36,453 nucleotides of DNA from Ferrithrix thermotolerans DSM 19514 (GTDB lineage: Bacteria > Actinomycetota > Acidimicrobiia > Acidimicrobiales > Acidimicrobiaceae), in the NCBI RefSeq assembly GCF_900128965.1, contig NZ_FQUL01000023.1, positions 1 through 36,453 on the forward strand, in the 5' to 3' direction. The translations under genes were made by a program, and so were the position numbers. The notes under the pieces are model-generated. The model did not search any database. It saw only the letters and a program-made list of their open reading frames with translations, and was not told the DNA's origin. Shown piece after piece: positions 16,634-24,090 of the stretch. How positions within the stretch are numbered: position 1 is the first letter of the stretch; the number at the start of each line of letters is the position of its first letter.

Positions 16634-17113
16634 TCACTGCATGATGAAGTTTGTGAAATATATCTGCTGTATCTGCGGCTTGCCAGGATCTTTCTTGAAA
16701 AGCGTATTGAGAGTACTCATAAGTTGAGATGCAAAGGCTGCCTTACCGTTTGCGGGAAGTAGAGCGTTATAAGACCAGCTCGAAAAGGTCTCGATCACAT
16801 CGTTCATGATTTGAGCCTCCTGCGTAGAAATCGGCGTGATTACCGTACCACCTTTGAACTGAAAGGTCATCTGAGCCTGTACGACGTGCCCGTCGTTGAG
16901 ATTCGTGGTGATGGGACCGAAGTTGTAAACGACCGGCGGGAGCGCTGCAGTAGCCTTGGACTTTGACGGAGAAGTTCCCATCAAAAAGTAGTACGCTGCA
17001 CCTGCACCGAGTAGAACAAGAGGCAACATGAAGATAACAAGCTTCTTCTTCCCTCCTTTTTTACTCTCCTCGTCTTTTCCCGCACTCTTTGTTTCCTTAG
17101 CTGTCTTAGCCAT
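16634..17113 (-). CDS. fliL: flagellar basal body-associated protein FliL
   Basis: The 159-residue protein has a Lys/Glu-rich cytoplasmic N-terminus (about 28 residues), one membrane helix (KLVIFMLPLVLLGAGAAYYFLM) and an exported FliL domain: YNFGPITTNLNDGHVVQAQMTFQFKGG, then IMNDVIETFSS and a C-terminal IQQIYFTNFIMQ. FliL rings surround the stator and raise torque. It lies after motB (77 bp) and before fliM (86 bp), as expected. The ATG at 17113 has GGAGG about 11 nt upstream. Confidence 0.95.
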   Translation of the reverse strand: MAKTAKETKSAGKDEESKKGGKKKLVIFMLPLVLLGAGAAYYFLMGTSPSKSKATAALPPVVYNFGPITTNLNDGHVVQAQMTFQFKGGTVITPISTQEAQIMNDVIETFSSWSYNALLPANGKAAFASQLMSTLNTLFKKDPGKPQIQQIYFTNFIMQ

Positions 17114-17190
17114 CTTAGTTTTGCCCTCCTTAGCAAAGTTGATCTAACGGTTAGCCTGTGCAGCTACCCAAGTCACTCTCTAACTTTCAG

Positions 17191-18003
17191 TCAGTTGACC
17201 CCAACTCCGGCCGAGGTAGAAGTAGAGCTGGTGACAACTGTGTTTAGTATCACAACATCCACTCTCCTATTCATCGCCATGTTGGCAGGGCTTGAGTTGG
17301 GAACTATCGGCCTTGTCGCTCCATACCCAGTCGCCGAGAGTCGATCGGGGTTAATTCCATCGGTGCGGACCAGTCGCAACAAAACGTTTACTGCGCGAAC
17401 AGCCGAGAGTTCGAAGTTGGAGCTGTAGGGTCCGCCAAGTATCGGTTGATTGTCTGTATACCCCTCTACCGAGATCTGATTCGGTAACGGAGCAACAACC
17501 TTTGCAATGGTATCTACGACCTCATCTCCTTGAGTTCCAAGTTCAGCGGAGTCCGTAGAGAAGAACGCTTGATCTGACAGAATCCGAACAACCACTCCTC
17601 TTCTCTCAGGGACAACCTGAGCGTCTTGGGACAAGCCCTGCTGCGCCAGCGCCTGACTTACCTGCTGCGCTATCTGCGACTCATTGGGAATCGTTGGGTG
17701 AGTCGGAGATGAGTTGATATTGATACTGGGAATCGGTGGGCCAAGCACGTTACCTGGATGCGAAACTAACGAGTTGTTCTGCAGTAGGCCAGTGTTGCCC
17801 TTCAAGATCGCATTGATAGAGTTGTTAGAAAAGCTCTGGATAAGACCGGTCTTGAACTCCACAAACTTCTTCAGGCTAATCGAGCTCATGGAGAACAAGA
17901 TGATAAAGAGCGCCAGAAGCAGTGTGATCATATCGGAGTAGGTAAGAAGCCACCTCTCCGTGTTTTCAGCCTCTCCACCTTCCTCCTCTTTCCGCTTTGG
18001 CAT
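17191..18003 (-). CDS. motB: flagellar stator protein MotB
   Basis: The 270-residue protein has a charged N-terminus and a single membrane helix carrying the ion-channel Asp: ERWLLTYSDMITLLLALFIIL (Asp24). A Ser/Asn/Pro-rich linker leads to an OmpA-like peptidoglycan-binding domain (about 135-250): AFFSTDSAELGTQGDEVVDTIA, ISVEGYTDNQP, LSAVRAVNVLLRLV and GYGATRPIVPNSSPANMAMNRRVDVVI. With MotA it forms the ion-driven torque generator anchored to the wall. The gene starts one base after the motA stop. Length is in the normal range. The coupling ion cannot be read with certainty, though proton use is the default. Confidence 0.96.
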   Translation of the reverse strand: MPKRKEEEGGEAENTERWLLTYSDMITLLLALFIILFSMSSISLKKFVEFKTGLIQSFSNNSINAILKGNTGLLQNNSLVSHPGNVLGPPIPSININSSPTHPTIPNESQIAQQVSQALAQQGLSQDAQVVPERRGVVVRILSDQAFFSTDSAELGTQGDEVVDTIAKVVAPLPNQISVEGYTDNQPILGGPYSSNFELSAVRAVNVLLRLVRTDGINPDRLSATGYGATRPIVPNSSPANMAMNRRVDVVILNTVVTSSTSTSAGVGVN

Positions 18004-18004
18004 C

Positions 18005-18805
18005 TTAGGCCGCCTTCTTCTTCGAAGACTCTCGCGCAGCTTCTACCACAGCACGCTCTTTCGGAGCTAAATAGGTAAGAAGCTGCTGCTCAAGCAGTCT
18101 TGGACTAGCACCAGCCTGTATAGCAAGTATCCCATCAACGATCAGATACCTAGTTCTAACCTCGATGTCAGAGACCCGATGGAGTTTGTTCTCTATCGGA
18201 AGCCAAAACACGTTTGCTGTAAGAACACCCCATAGAGTTGCCGTAAACGCCCCAGAGATAGCGGGACCCAAGGAGTTAGGGGAAGACAGATTTCCTAGAA
18301 CGTGGATCAAGCCCATGATCGTTCCCAAGATTCCAACGGTCGGTGCGAATCCCCCCATGTCCTTGAAGAACTTTGCGCCAGCTTTGTGACGGGCCTTCAT
18401 CGAGTCAATCTCACCCTCTAATAGCTCTCGAATTCTCTCGCTGTCAACTCCGTCGACAGCCAGCTGGATACCCTTTTTTAGAAAGGGATCTTGGATGCTC
18501 TTAGTGGCTGCCTCAAGCGCTAAGACCCCCTCTTTCCTAGCGATCTCCGCATACTTCACCATCTCTTTTATGCTTTCATCCGGTGATGCAACCTTGGCTA
18601 AGATCGCAGACTTCATGGCGCCAACTATCATCGAGATGTCCTTCAGCCTGTAGCCTGCCAAAGACACCCCAAAGGTGCCACCCAGCACCAAAAGCATCGA
18701 GGACGGAGCGATAAGCGCGGCCGGATTACCACCATCCATGATCATCGACACCAAGATAGCCACGAGTGCCACGCCTATACCTACGGGAGTTGCAAAGTCC
18801 ATCAT
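18005..18805 (-). CDS. motA: flagellar stator protein MotA
   Basis: The 266-residue product has four membrane helices and the MotA/TolQ/ExbB proton-channel pattern. The N-terminal pair includes VGIGVALVAILVSMIMDGGNPAALI and MLLVLGGTFGVSL. The long cytoplasmic loop (about 75-150) holds charged residues that contact FliG. The second pair carries the conserved prolines in FAPTVGILGTIMGLIHVLGNL and WLPIENKL. Five MotA surround two MotB and rotate. The start at 18805 shares one base with the flbD stop (TAATG) and has GGGGAGG upstream; the next codon is also ATG and could be used instead. Confidence 0.97.
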   Translation of the reverse strand: MMDFATPVGIGVALVAILVSMIMDGGNPAALIAPSSMLLVLGGTFGVSLAGYRLKDISMIVGAMKSAILAKVASPDESIKEMVKYAEIARKEGVLALEAATKSIQDPFLKKGIQLAVDGVDSERIRELLEGEIDSMKARHKAGAKFFKDMGGFAPTVGILGTIMGLIHVLGNLSSPNSLGPAISGAFTATLWGVLTANVFWLPIENKLHRVSDIEVRTRYLIVDGILAIQAGASPRLLEQQLLTYLAPKERAVVEAARESSKKKAA

Positions 18806-19065
18806 TAGACCTCCCCGTTGGGATGCGACAGGAGATGTAGGTTCGGCTGACCGCCACCTTCAGCTAGCTCCAACTTGGCAACGGTTCTGAGCACCCGAGC
18901 CTTGAAAGAGATGACTAGCTCAACGATCTCATCTACGGACTCCTTCACCACGAAGTTAGAACCGTTCGTAAGAGCTATGACCGAATCTGGAGTAGCTTCG
19001 ACCTTTTCAATTAGGTCCGAGTTTAGAGTTAGACACTCACCAGAGAGTCGCGTAACCTTTATCAT
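18805..19065 (-). CDS. flbD: FlbD family flagellar protein
   Basis: The 86-residue protein matches the small FlbD (SwrD) family: IKVTRLSGECLTLNSDLIEKVEATPDSVIALTNGSNFVVKES, then an amphipathic helix DEIVELVISFKARVL. This differs from the Caulobacter NtrC-like regulator also named FlbD. In Bacillus, SwrD raises stator torque, which fits its place directly ahead of motA-motB. It is the first gene of the second flagellar unit, 27 nt downstream of a sigma-28-type -10 element and after an intrinsic terminator, so it is the likely start of the motor/export operon. Confidence 0.88.
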   Translation of the reverse strand: MIKVTRLSGECLTLNSDLIEKVEATPDSVIALTNGSNFVVKESVDEIVELVISFKARVLRTVAKLELAEGGGQPNLHLLSHPNGEV

Positions 19066-19092
19066 CCTTGATCACCCATCCTTATGGTTCAG

Positions 19093-19119
19093 TTATCGGC
19101 ACATACGCCGTCACTTTGA
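19093..19119 (-). promoter_or_regulatory. sigma-28 (FliA/WhiG)-type promoter upstream of flbD
   Basis: On the minus strand TCAA (19116-19119) is followed after exactly 15 bp by GCCGATAA (19093-19100). The sigma-28 consensus is TAAA-N15-GCCGATAA, so the -10 is perfect and the -35 matches three of four bases. The first gene, flbD, starts 27 nt below, and the terminator of the preceding unit lies just upstream. Position and sequence together make this the best promoter in the window. No fliA gene is visible here. Confidence 0.72.
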
Positions 19120-19172
19120 GTGAGAACACAGAAAATCTATAGATTCTCTACCCATCACCCCTGGGCACAAAG

Positions 19173-19207
19173 AAAAAAGGCCCTTAGTCTTGGGTCAAGA
19201 CTAAGGG
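19173..19207 (-). terminator. intrinsic terminator after flgE
   Basis: The minus strand has a perfect 11-bp stem (arms 19197-19207 and 19181-19191) with a 5-nt loop. A further GG/CC pair past a one-base bulge extends it. It is followed by six T residues (19178 down to 19173) and then CTTT. It lies 21 bp after the flgE stop and closes the flgB-to-flgE unit. Confidence 0.88.
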
Positions 19208-19228
19208 TCCAGGAAGAGCCGGTTGAGT

Positions 19229-20497
19229 TTATGCCATCTGAACCAGAGACTGTAGAACCGTGGAGGTCGTCGACACTACCTTTGTGTTAGCCTGATAGGC
19301 CGTCTGTGCAACTATGAGGTCGGTAAGCTGAGTACCGAGGTTGACGTTGGAGGTCTCAACGGCTCCACCGACGAGAGTTCCAAGTCCTCCCGATCCTGCC
19401 AGGCCCAGTTGTGGGGCCCCAGAGTTGAGCGTCGCTTGGTAAAGAAGATTTCCTACCTTGGCAAGACCCTGATCGTTTGCAAACTGAGCCAAAGCGATCT
19501 GGCCGAGCGGCTGAGTATTACCGTTGGAGTAGTTTCCAACTATCTCTCCATTAGAGCTGATCGTAAAACCATCCAAGGTCCCCGACGCATTGCCATCTTG
19601 TGATGTAACCTGAATGGTTGAAGTTCCCGAGAACTGAGTTACCGCTTGCGGTGTACCAGCAGCCGGGAAGTCAAGGTTCATGGTATAGCCGGCTGGAAGA
19701 TTGTTGTATCCCGTAAAACCTGACAAGGTAATGGGAGCGGTCGATGTCATCTGGCCTGTCGTTCCATTGAAAGAGATAGTAGTTCCTGCCGGCGTCAGTG
19801 TATCAGTCCCTCCTGCGGGATTAGGAGCCGTGGCCACTACGGACCAGGTGTTAGGGGTCGTTGATGCTGTAAAGGTTAAGGTGATAGGGATCTGCCCACC
19901 CAAAGAGTCAAATGCGGTAACAGTTGCAGTGTAAGAAGGTGCAGTTCCCGAACCGTTCCAAGCCGGTAGATTACCCCCTAGGTTGATGTTCTTTGTGGCG
20001 GTCGGATTAGCAGCCTGACCTTGGGGTATCGTTAGGTTGGTTAGGGGACCTGAGGTGTTTATAACGCCTGCCGCGTTAGGGGTCCAACCCTGAACAATCG
20101 CACCTGATGGAGTAACCAGTTCTCCGGCAGCGTCGAGCTGCAGATTACCCGCTCTTGTGTAGAAGGTATTGCCTCCTTGCTGCACCACCAAGAACCCCTG
20201 CCCCTGAATCGCAAGGTCAGTCTGCACACCGGTCTGAGACAATGTGCCTTGAGTAAAGTTAATTCCCGTAGAGGCGACCCTTACCCCCGATCCAATCTCG
20301 ATCGGGTTGGTACCTCCATTTACCCCCACCTGAGGAGCCCCGGCACTCTGTTGTTGTTGATAGAGAAGGTCTGCAAACTGGATATCCGTTGACTGGTATC
20401 CTACAGTATCAACGTTGGCTATGTTATTTCCTATATTGTCGAGCCATGCTTGGCTAGCATCGATTCCAGAGATGGCTGCAGATAGTGATCTAGTCAT
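19229..20497 (-). CDS. flgE: flagellar hook protein FlgE
   Basis: The 422-residue protein starts with the rod/hook heptad region and the ANVDTVGYQ signature (SLSAAISGIDASQAWLDNIGNNIANVDTVGYQSTDIQF). It contains the FlgE/F/G motif TDLAIQGQGFLVVQQGGNTFYTRAGNLQLDAAGELVTPSG. The middle is Thr/Gly/Asn-rich beta domain, and it ends with NVNLGTQLTDLIVAQTAYQANTKVVSTTSTVLQSLVQM. The length is that of a hook protein (over 400) and not of the rod protein FlgG (about 260). The neighbours flgD (hook cap) and fliK (hook length) support this. The AGGAGAG site is about 13 nt from the ATG, a little far. It ends just before a strong terminator. Confidence 0.95.
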   Translation of the reverse strand: MTRSLSAAISGIDASQAWLDNIGNNIANVDTVGYQSTDIQFADLLYQQQQSAGAPQVGVNGGTNPIEIGSGVRVASTGINFTQGTLSQTGVQTDLAIQGQGFLVVQQGGNTFYTRAGNLQLDAAGELVTPSGAIVQGWTPNAAGVINTSGPLTNLTIPQGQAANPTATKNINLGGNLPAWNGSGTAPSYTATVTAFDSLGGQIPITLTFTASTTPNTWSVVATAPNPAGGTDTLTPAGTTISFNGTTGQMTSTAPITLSGFTGYNNLPAGYTMNLDFPAAGTPQAVTQFSGTSTIQVTSQDGNASGTLDGFTISSNGEIVGNYSNGNTQPLGQIALAQFANDQGLAKVGNLLYQATLNSGAPQLGLAGSGGLGTLVGGAVETSNVNLGTQLTDLIVAQTAYQANTKVVSTTSTVLQSLVQMA

Positions 20498-20609
20498 TAT
20501 GTATTCAACTCTCCTTGATTAGAAGTCCATTAGTTCTTGTAGTTTCAAGGCGCTATATCCGGTGGACCTCGCCAACACGACATCAAGTTATGCCTCGAAA
20601 GTTCGACGA

Positions 20610-21086
20610 TTATGAGATCTGAGTCACTTGTGACAGTGGAACCTGGGCACCTCCTATGTTGAGAAGCGGACCGCTTGGACCTACAGATACTGAGCTAACT
20701 AGACCACTTTGGGAGTTTCCCGATGAGTCTTGATATGTGACCTGTTGGGAGATCAAAGCGCTTGCCTGAGCGACAGCCTGAGACTGTTGAAGCTGTGCCA
20801 CCGACTGTTGCAAGGACTGTAGATCTTGAACCATCGTCAAGGTAGCGGTCTGGGCGATCATCTGCGTTGGATCGACAGGATTGGATGGATCCTGATTCGT
20901 TAGCTGTGTAACAAGTAGCTGAAGAAAGTCGTTTGAGGTTAGCGAACCAAGTCCGCTCGACGACTGTGAAGACGTGGAAGACGCTGATTGAGGAACCCCA
21001 GCCGCTGAAGTGGTCTGAGATATTGACGGACTGGTTATGGCGTTTGAGCCAAAAAAGGTCGACGGTAAAGGCAGTACCTGAGTCAA
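20610..21086 (-). CDS. flgD: flagellar hook assembly (cap) protein FlgD
   Basis: The 158-residue protein has a Ser/Thr-rich N-terminal tail and the FlgD core (residues about 49-105): LTSNDFLQLLVTQLTNQDPSNPVDPTQMIAQTATLTMVQDLQSL. A short beta segment (QQVTYQDSSGNSQSGLVSSVSV... VPLSQVTQI) ends it. It is shorter than E. coli FlgD (about 230) because the Ig-like domain is missing, leaving only the SH3-like end; this is common in Gram-positive bacteria. The start is TTG at 21086 after a purine-rich run; no ATG is available in frame. FlgD caps the growing hook, consistent with flgE next to it. Confidence 0.92.
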   Translation of the reverse strand: MTQVLPLPSTFFGSNAITSPSISQTTSAAGVPQSASSTSSQSSSGLGSLTSNDFLQLLVTQLTNQDPSNPVDPTQMIAQTATLTMVQDLQSLQQSVAQLQQSQAVAQASALISQQVTYQDSSGNSQSGLVSSVSVGPSGPLLNIGGAQVPLSQVTQIS

Positions 21087-21163
21087 CTTTCTCTCTCTTT
21101 CTTCTCTTCGCTCTTATCATTCAACGACAACATCTTTCCCTTTCTCCTAAACAAGCATTCTCT

Positions 21164-22546
21164 CTAAGCGTGCAGATCCACAAGGTGGGTACCTTTTTGT
21201 GCGTAAACTCCATCGGTGCCACCAGATCTGTGAGCAAGGCCATTTAAAGAGACTGTGCCTACAGAGATAAGCTCGTGGCTATTTAGCTCAGCCCCAGGTC
21301 CGCTATGACCAAAGGATCCGAGGTTTAGAGATATCTTTACCGACAAAGACTCCTGTAGCTCCTTGGCCAGTTCACCCATGTGGGAACTAAGTTGGCTACC
21401 AAGCTCTGACGACGATCCGTCCATCTTCACCGTCAAGGAGCCATCGACTCCACTGATATGTATGTTGAGCACACCTAAATCCTTTGGAAAGATCCGCAGA
21501 TGCAACGTGGAAGGGAGTTCTGGAGTCTCAGCTATATGAGCTGAAATCACAGTGGCCAACTGTTCAAGGGGCACGTGCGTGGCGAATCCTGCTTGCGCCT
21601 CGACGTTGGATACCACTACCGACAAAGTTGAAGGCACGGGCTGAATCGTTGGGAGAATCGTCACGGAGCCTGCGCCAGGTCCATAGGCACTTTCGTCACC
21701 CTTACTCACCTGGCGAGCATGGATAGAAGCGCTGCTCTGACCTATCCGATCGCTCTGGGGAGCACCAACGGCGTCGCTGAGTTTGGTTGCAACACTTAGG
21801 AGAACGTCGGACTGCTGCAACGTCTGCTTAGCACTGGAGCCCTCCGCAGTAAGTGCGATTGGGGGCAGAGCTCTTGGAGTAACACTCGCAGTTTTGCTAC
21901 CTGGTAACTCCGCTGAAGCCATGGGCCTAAGAGACGCGTTCTGCTTCACTGTCTCAGAGCAAAGGGTACTCCCCTCATCCGACGCAGAGTTCAAAGACGT
22001 CAAATAAGGAAACTGTGATTCCGAAGCCTTAGGCGATAAAGGGGTCTTAGTTGTGGCCTCATCATAAGCCGGAGTGACTTCGCTGGTAACTAGAGATCCA
22101 TCGAGCTGTTTGATCGACGCTATTGGTTGTCCTTGATACCTTCCTGTGGATACCGTCTCTTTTTTACCCGCACCACTTTGCGACTGAAGCAATACGGTAC
22201 TTTGATCGGAAGGTGAATCAGTAGAGATAGGTGCTTTAGACTCCAAAGCCGCTGCATCTAATAAGACTTGAACTCTCGCCGAAGGTGTGGATTCTCCTTG
22301 GGGTGATCCAGTTGCAATATGTTCCATTTCTCTTCGACCCCTGCTTAGTGCATCTGATGCAGAGGCTCCAACGGTGGCCTTAGCTGAACCTAGGGGTAAA
22401 GCAGCCGTTGAAGAAGGCAACACCTGCGCAACTATCTCAAGAAGCGCATTAAAGCCACCTTCAGTGTTGGAACTGTGCCCCTTTGACGTTTGTGTATCTA
22501 TGGAAGCAGAGGGACTTACGCTCTTAGAACTGGGAGAGATGGGCAC
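21164..22546 (-). CDS. fliK: flagellar hook-length control protein FliK
   Basis: The 460-residue protein has a long, low-complexity Ser/Ala/Thr/Gln-rich N-terminal part (about 1-320), as expected for the ruler, and a conserved C-terminal Flg_hook domain. That domain (about 340-425) reads LPSTLHLRIFPKDLGVLNIHISGVDGSLTVKMDGSSSELGSQLSSHMGELAKELQESL. FliK measures hook length and flips FlhB specificity. The GTG start at 22546 has AGGAGG 8 nt upstream. It begins one base after the peptidoglycan-hydrolase gene and precedes flgD and flgE, the usual hook block. Only the C-terminal domain gives the identity. Confidence 0.9.
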   Translation of the reverse strand: MPISPSSKSVSPSASIDTQTSKGHSSNTEGGFNALLEIVAQVLPSSTAALPLGSAKATVGASASDALSRGRREMEHIATGSPQGESTPSARVQVLLDAAALESKAPISTDSPSDQSTVLLQSQSGAGKKETVSTGRYQGQPIASIKQLDGSLVTSEVTPAYDEATTKTPLSPKASESQFPYLTSLNSASDEGSTLCSETVKQNASLRPMASAELPGSKTASVTPRALPPIALTAEGSSAKQTLQQSDVLLSVATKLSDAVGAPQSDRIGQSSASIHARQVSKGDESAYGPGAGSVTILPTIQPVPSTLSVVVSNVEAQAGFATHVPLEQLATVISAHIAETPELPSTLHLRIFPKDLGVLNIHISGVDGSLTVKMDGSSSELGSQLSSHMGELAKELQESLSVKISLNLGSFGHSGPGAELNSHELISVGTVSLNGLAHRSGGTDGVYAQKGTHLVDLHA

Positions 22547-22547
22547 G

Positions 22548-23648
22548 TTATGCGCCTCCTTGCATGATCGAAAGTACCGACTTTACGTAGTTCTGTGTCT
22601 CTGGATAGGGAGGAACTCCTCCGTAGTGAGCTACCGCTCCATCCCCTGCGTTGTAGGCGGCGAGAGCCAGGGGCACCGACCCAAAGGTCTGCAGCTTCTG
22701 AGCTAGCAGGTATGCGGCTCCGTAGATTGCTTGAGTAGTATTCATCGGGTCGACCCCAATTGAACTGGCCGTCTGAGGCATGATCTGCATAATTCCTTCC
22801 GCTCCTGCAATTGAGACCGCAGAGGGATTAAAGTTCGACTCAACCTTTGCTACCGCCTCAAGCATGCCAGGTGGAAGTCCATATACCGCCTCGGCGCTGT
22901 CGAACACCTGAGCAAGGCAAGACGGAGTTGCCGCAGTTTCCTGGAAACTCCCCGAAGGCAACACCTGGACTATGGAGGTTGGTTGTCCGACATCTGTGAT
23001 CGAGACGCTCTGACCCGCGGTCGGAGCGTCGATCATCTTTCCACTGCCTATATAGATTCCAACGTGGTACGCAGGTGATCCATAAAATACGAGATCACCT
23101 GGTTGTGCTTGCGCTAAAGAGGATACCGGAGTACCTATCTGACTTTGTTCCGCTGCGGTTCTGGGAATCGAAACACCAAGATCCGCAAAGACGTGTTGGG
23201 TAAATCCAGAGCAGTCGAACCCGGTAACCGGTGACGTTCCACCCCACCTATAAGGAACACCTAGATACTTCTCAGCATCTGTCACGACGCTCTCTCCAAA
23301 TGAGTCGACACCATCAACAGACCGACTAGTCATCCCAATCTGCGACTCGCCAGGGCTACTTACCGAAGGTACCGTTGATGGCACAACAGCAGGAGCGGCT
23401 ACTACCTGTCCGAAGTAAGAGGAGGCGTTTGTCGCCGTCGAGTTCCCGGTGGAAGTCGCACTTTGGGCCGAAGGCGCAGGCGTGAGAGAAGCTAACTGGG
23501 AGATCTCAGTTTGAATCTGCGACAGAACAGATGTAAAGGTGCCCACGTTTCCCAGCTGTCCCGAGCCAAAGGGTTGCGGTTGAGCAAGTTCAGAAAAACC
23601 CTGAGATATGGCCTGAAAGGTATCTAGAACCGAACTAATCGAGGTCAT
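22548..23648 (-). CDS. NlpC/P60 endopeptidase-lytic transglycosylase fusion in the flagellar operon
   Basis: The 366-residue product has three parts. Residues 1-115 are a Ser/Gln-rich tail whose start (SVLDTFQAISQGFSELAQP) is FliJ/FlgJ-like in position. Residues about 116-235 are an NlpC/P60 domain: EKYLGVPYRWGGTSPVTGFDCSGFTQHVF, with Cys146, His195 in YHVGIYIG and Asp207 in MIDAPTAG. Residues about 240-360 are a transglycosylase SLT domain with catalytic Glu270 in AVAKVESNFNPSA, GIMQIMPQTA and ALAAYNAGDGAVAHYGG. Together they would cut both the peptide and the glycan of the wall. No Sec signal is present, so export through the flagellar apparatus is likely. It overlaps fliJ by 14 bp and lies where rod-cap/wall-opening proteins (FlgJ-like) are needed. 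Confidence 0.9.
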   Translation of the reverse strand: MTSISSVLDTFQAISQGFSELAQPQPFGSGQLGNVGTFTSVLSQIQTEISQLASLTPAPSAQSATSTGNSTATNASSYFGQVVAAPAVVPSTVPSVSSPGESQIGMTSRSVDGVDSFGESVVTDAEKYLGVPYRWGGTSPVTGFDCSGFTQHVFADLGVSIPRTAAEQSQIGTPVSSLAQAQPGDLVFYGSPAYHVGIYIGSGKMIDAPTAGQSVSITDVGQPTSIVQVLPSGSFQETAATPSCLAQVFDSAEAVYGLPPGMLEAVAKVESNFNPSAVSIAGAEGIMQIMPQTASSIGVDPMNTTQAIYGAAYLLAQKLQTFGSVPLALAAYNAGDGAVAHYGGVPPYPETQNYVKSVLSIMQGGA

Positions 23649-24090
23649 GGGTCAGCTCCTTGGTCTCCGATATGGCCTGGAAGGTCTCTATCATTGAGTT
23701 CATCTCTTTACGCTCGATCCGCCGGCGTTCTAAGTTAGTCCTTCTTTGAAGCACTCGTCGTAGCGACTGCTCCGCCTGGGCCTTCTCCTTGTAAAGCACT
23801 TGGGCCTCCAAGCACCGCTGAACTGCGCTCTCGTACATACGACCTAAGTGATCTTCGTAGCTGTAAAGCATGTCAAGATGCAAGGAAACGCCATAAGACG
23901 ATCCAAACTGTAGCGCTAGATCTTTCGTTGCAACCACTTTGCTCTCTGCATCCTCAAGAGATGAAAGTGCCTGATACTCAGTGGATACCGCATTTGCAAG
24001 AGCGATCTTCGCCTCCTCAGCCTCAAGACTCGCCAGCATAAGTAGCACCTTTTCGCCTCGTTTTCCCTTAGACACCGCTCTGTCCTCCAT
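23635..24090 (-). CDS. fliJ: flagellar export chaperone/stalk protein FliJ
   Basis: This 151-residue, almost wholly helical protein is rich in Glu, Gln, Arg and Leu and is a two-helix coiled coil. The segments LASLEAEEAKIALANAVSTEYQALSSLEDAESKV and YEDHLGRMYESAVQRCLEAQVLYKEKAQAEQSLRRVLQRRTNLERRRIERKEMN have the FliJ pattern. FliJ is the stalk of the FliI ATPase ring and contacts FlhA. It overlaps fliI by 23 bp. The ATG at 24090 has GAGG upstream. A GTG at 24075 with GGAGG 8 nt before it is an equally good start and would shorten the overlap. Identity rests on position and coiled-coil character. Confidence 0.85.
   Translation of the reverse strand: MEDRAVSKGKRGEKVLLMLASLEAEEAKIALANAVSTEYQALSSLEDAESKVVATKDLALQFGSSYGVSLHLDMLYSYEDHLGRMYESAVQRCLEAQVLYKEKAQAEQSLRRVLQRRTNLERRRIERKEMNSMIETFQAISETKELTHDLD

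Noticed and set aside
20695-21120. 141-residue minus-strand frame overlapping flgD
   Set aside because: It is a shadow of flgD in another frame with no family pattern, while flgD has the conserved FLQLLVTQLTNQDP core.
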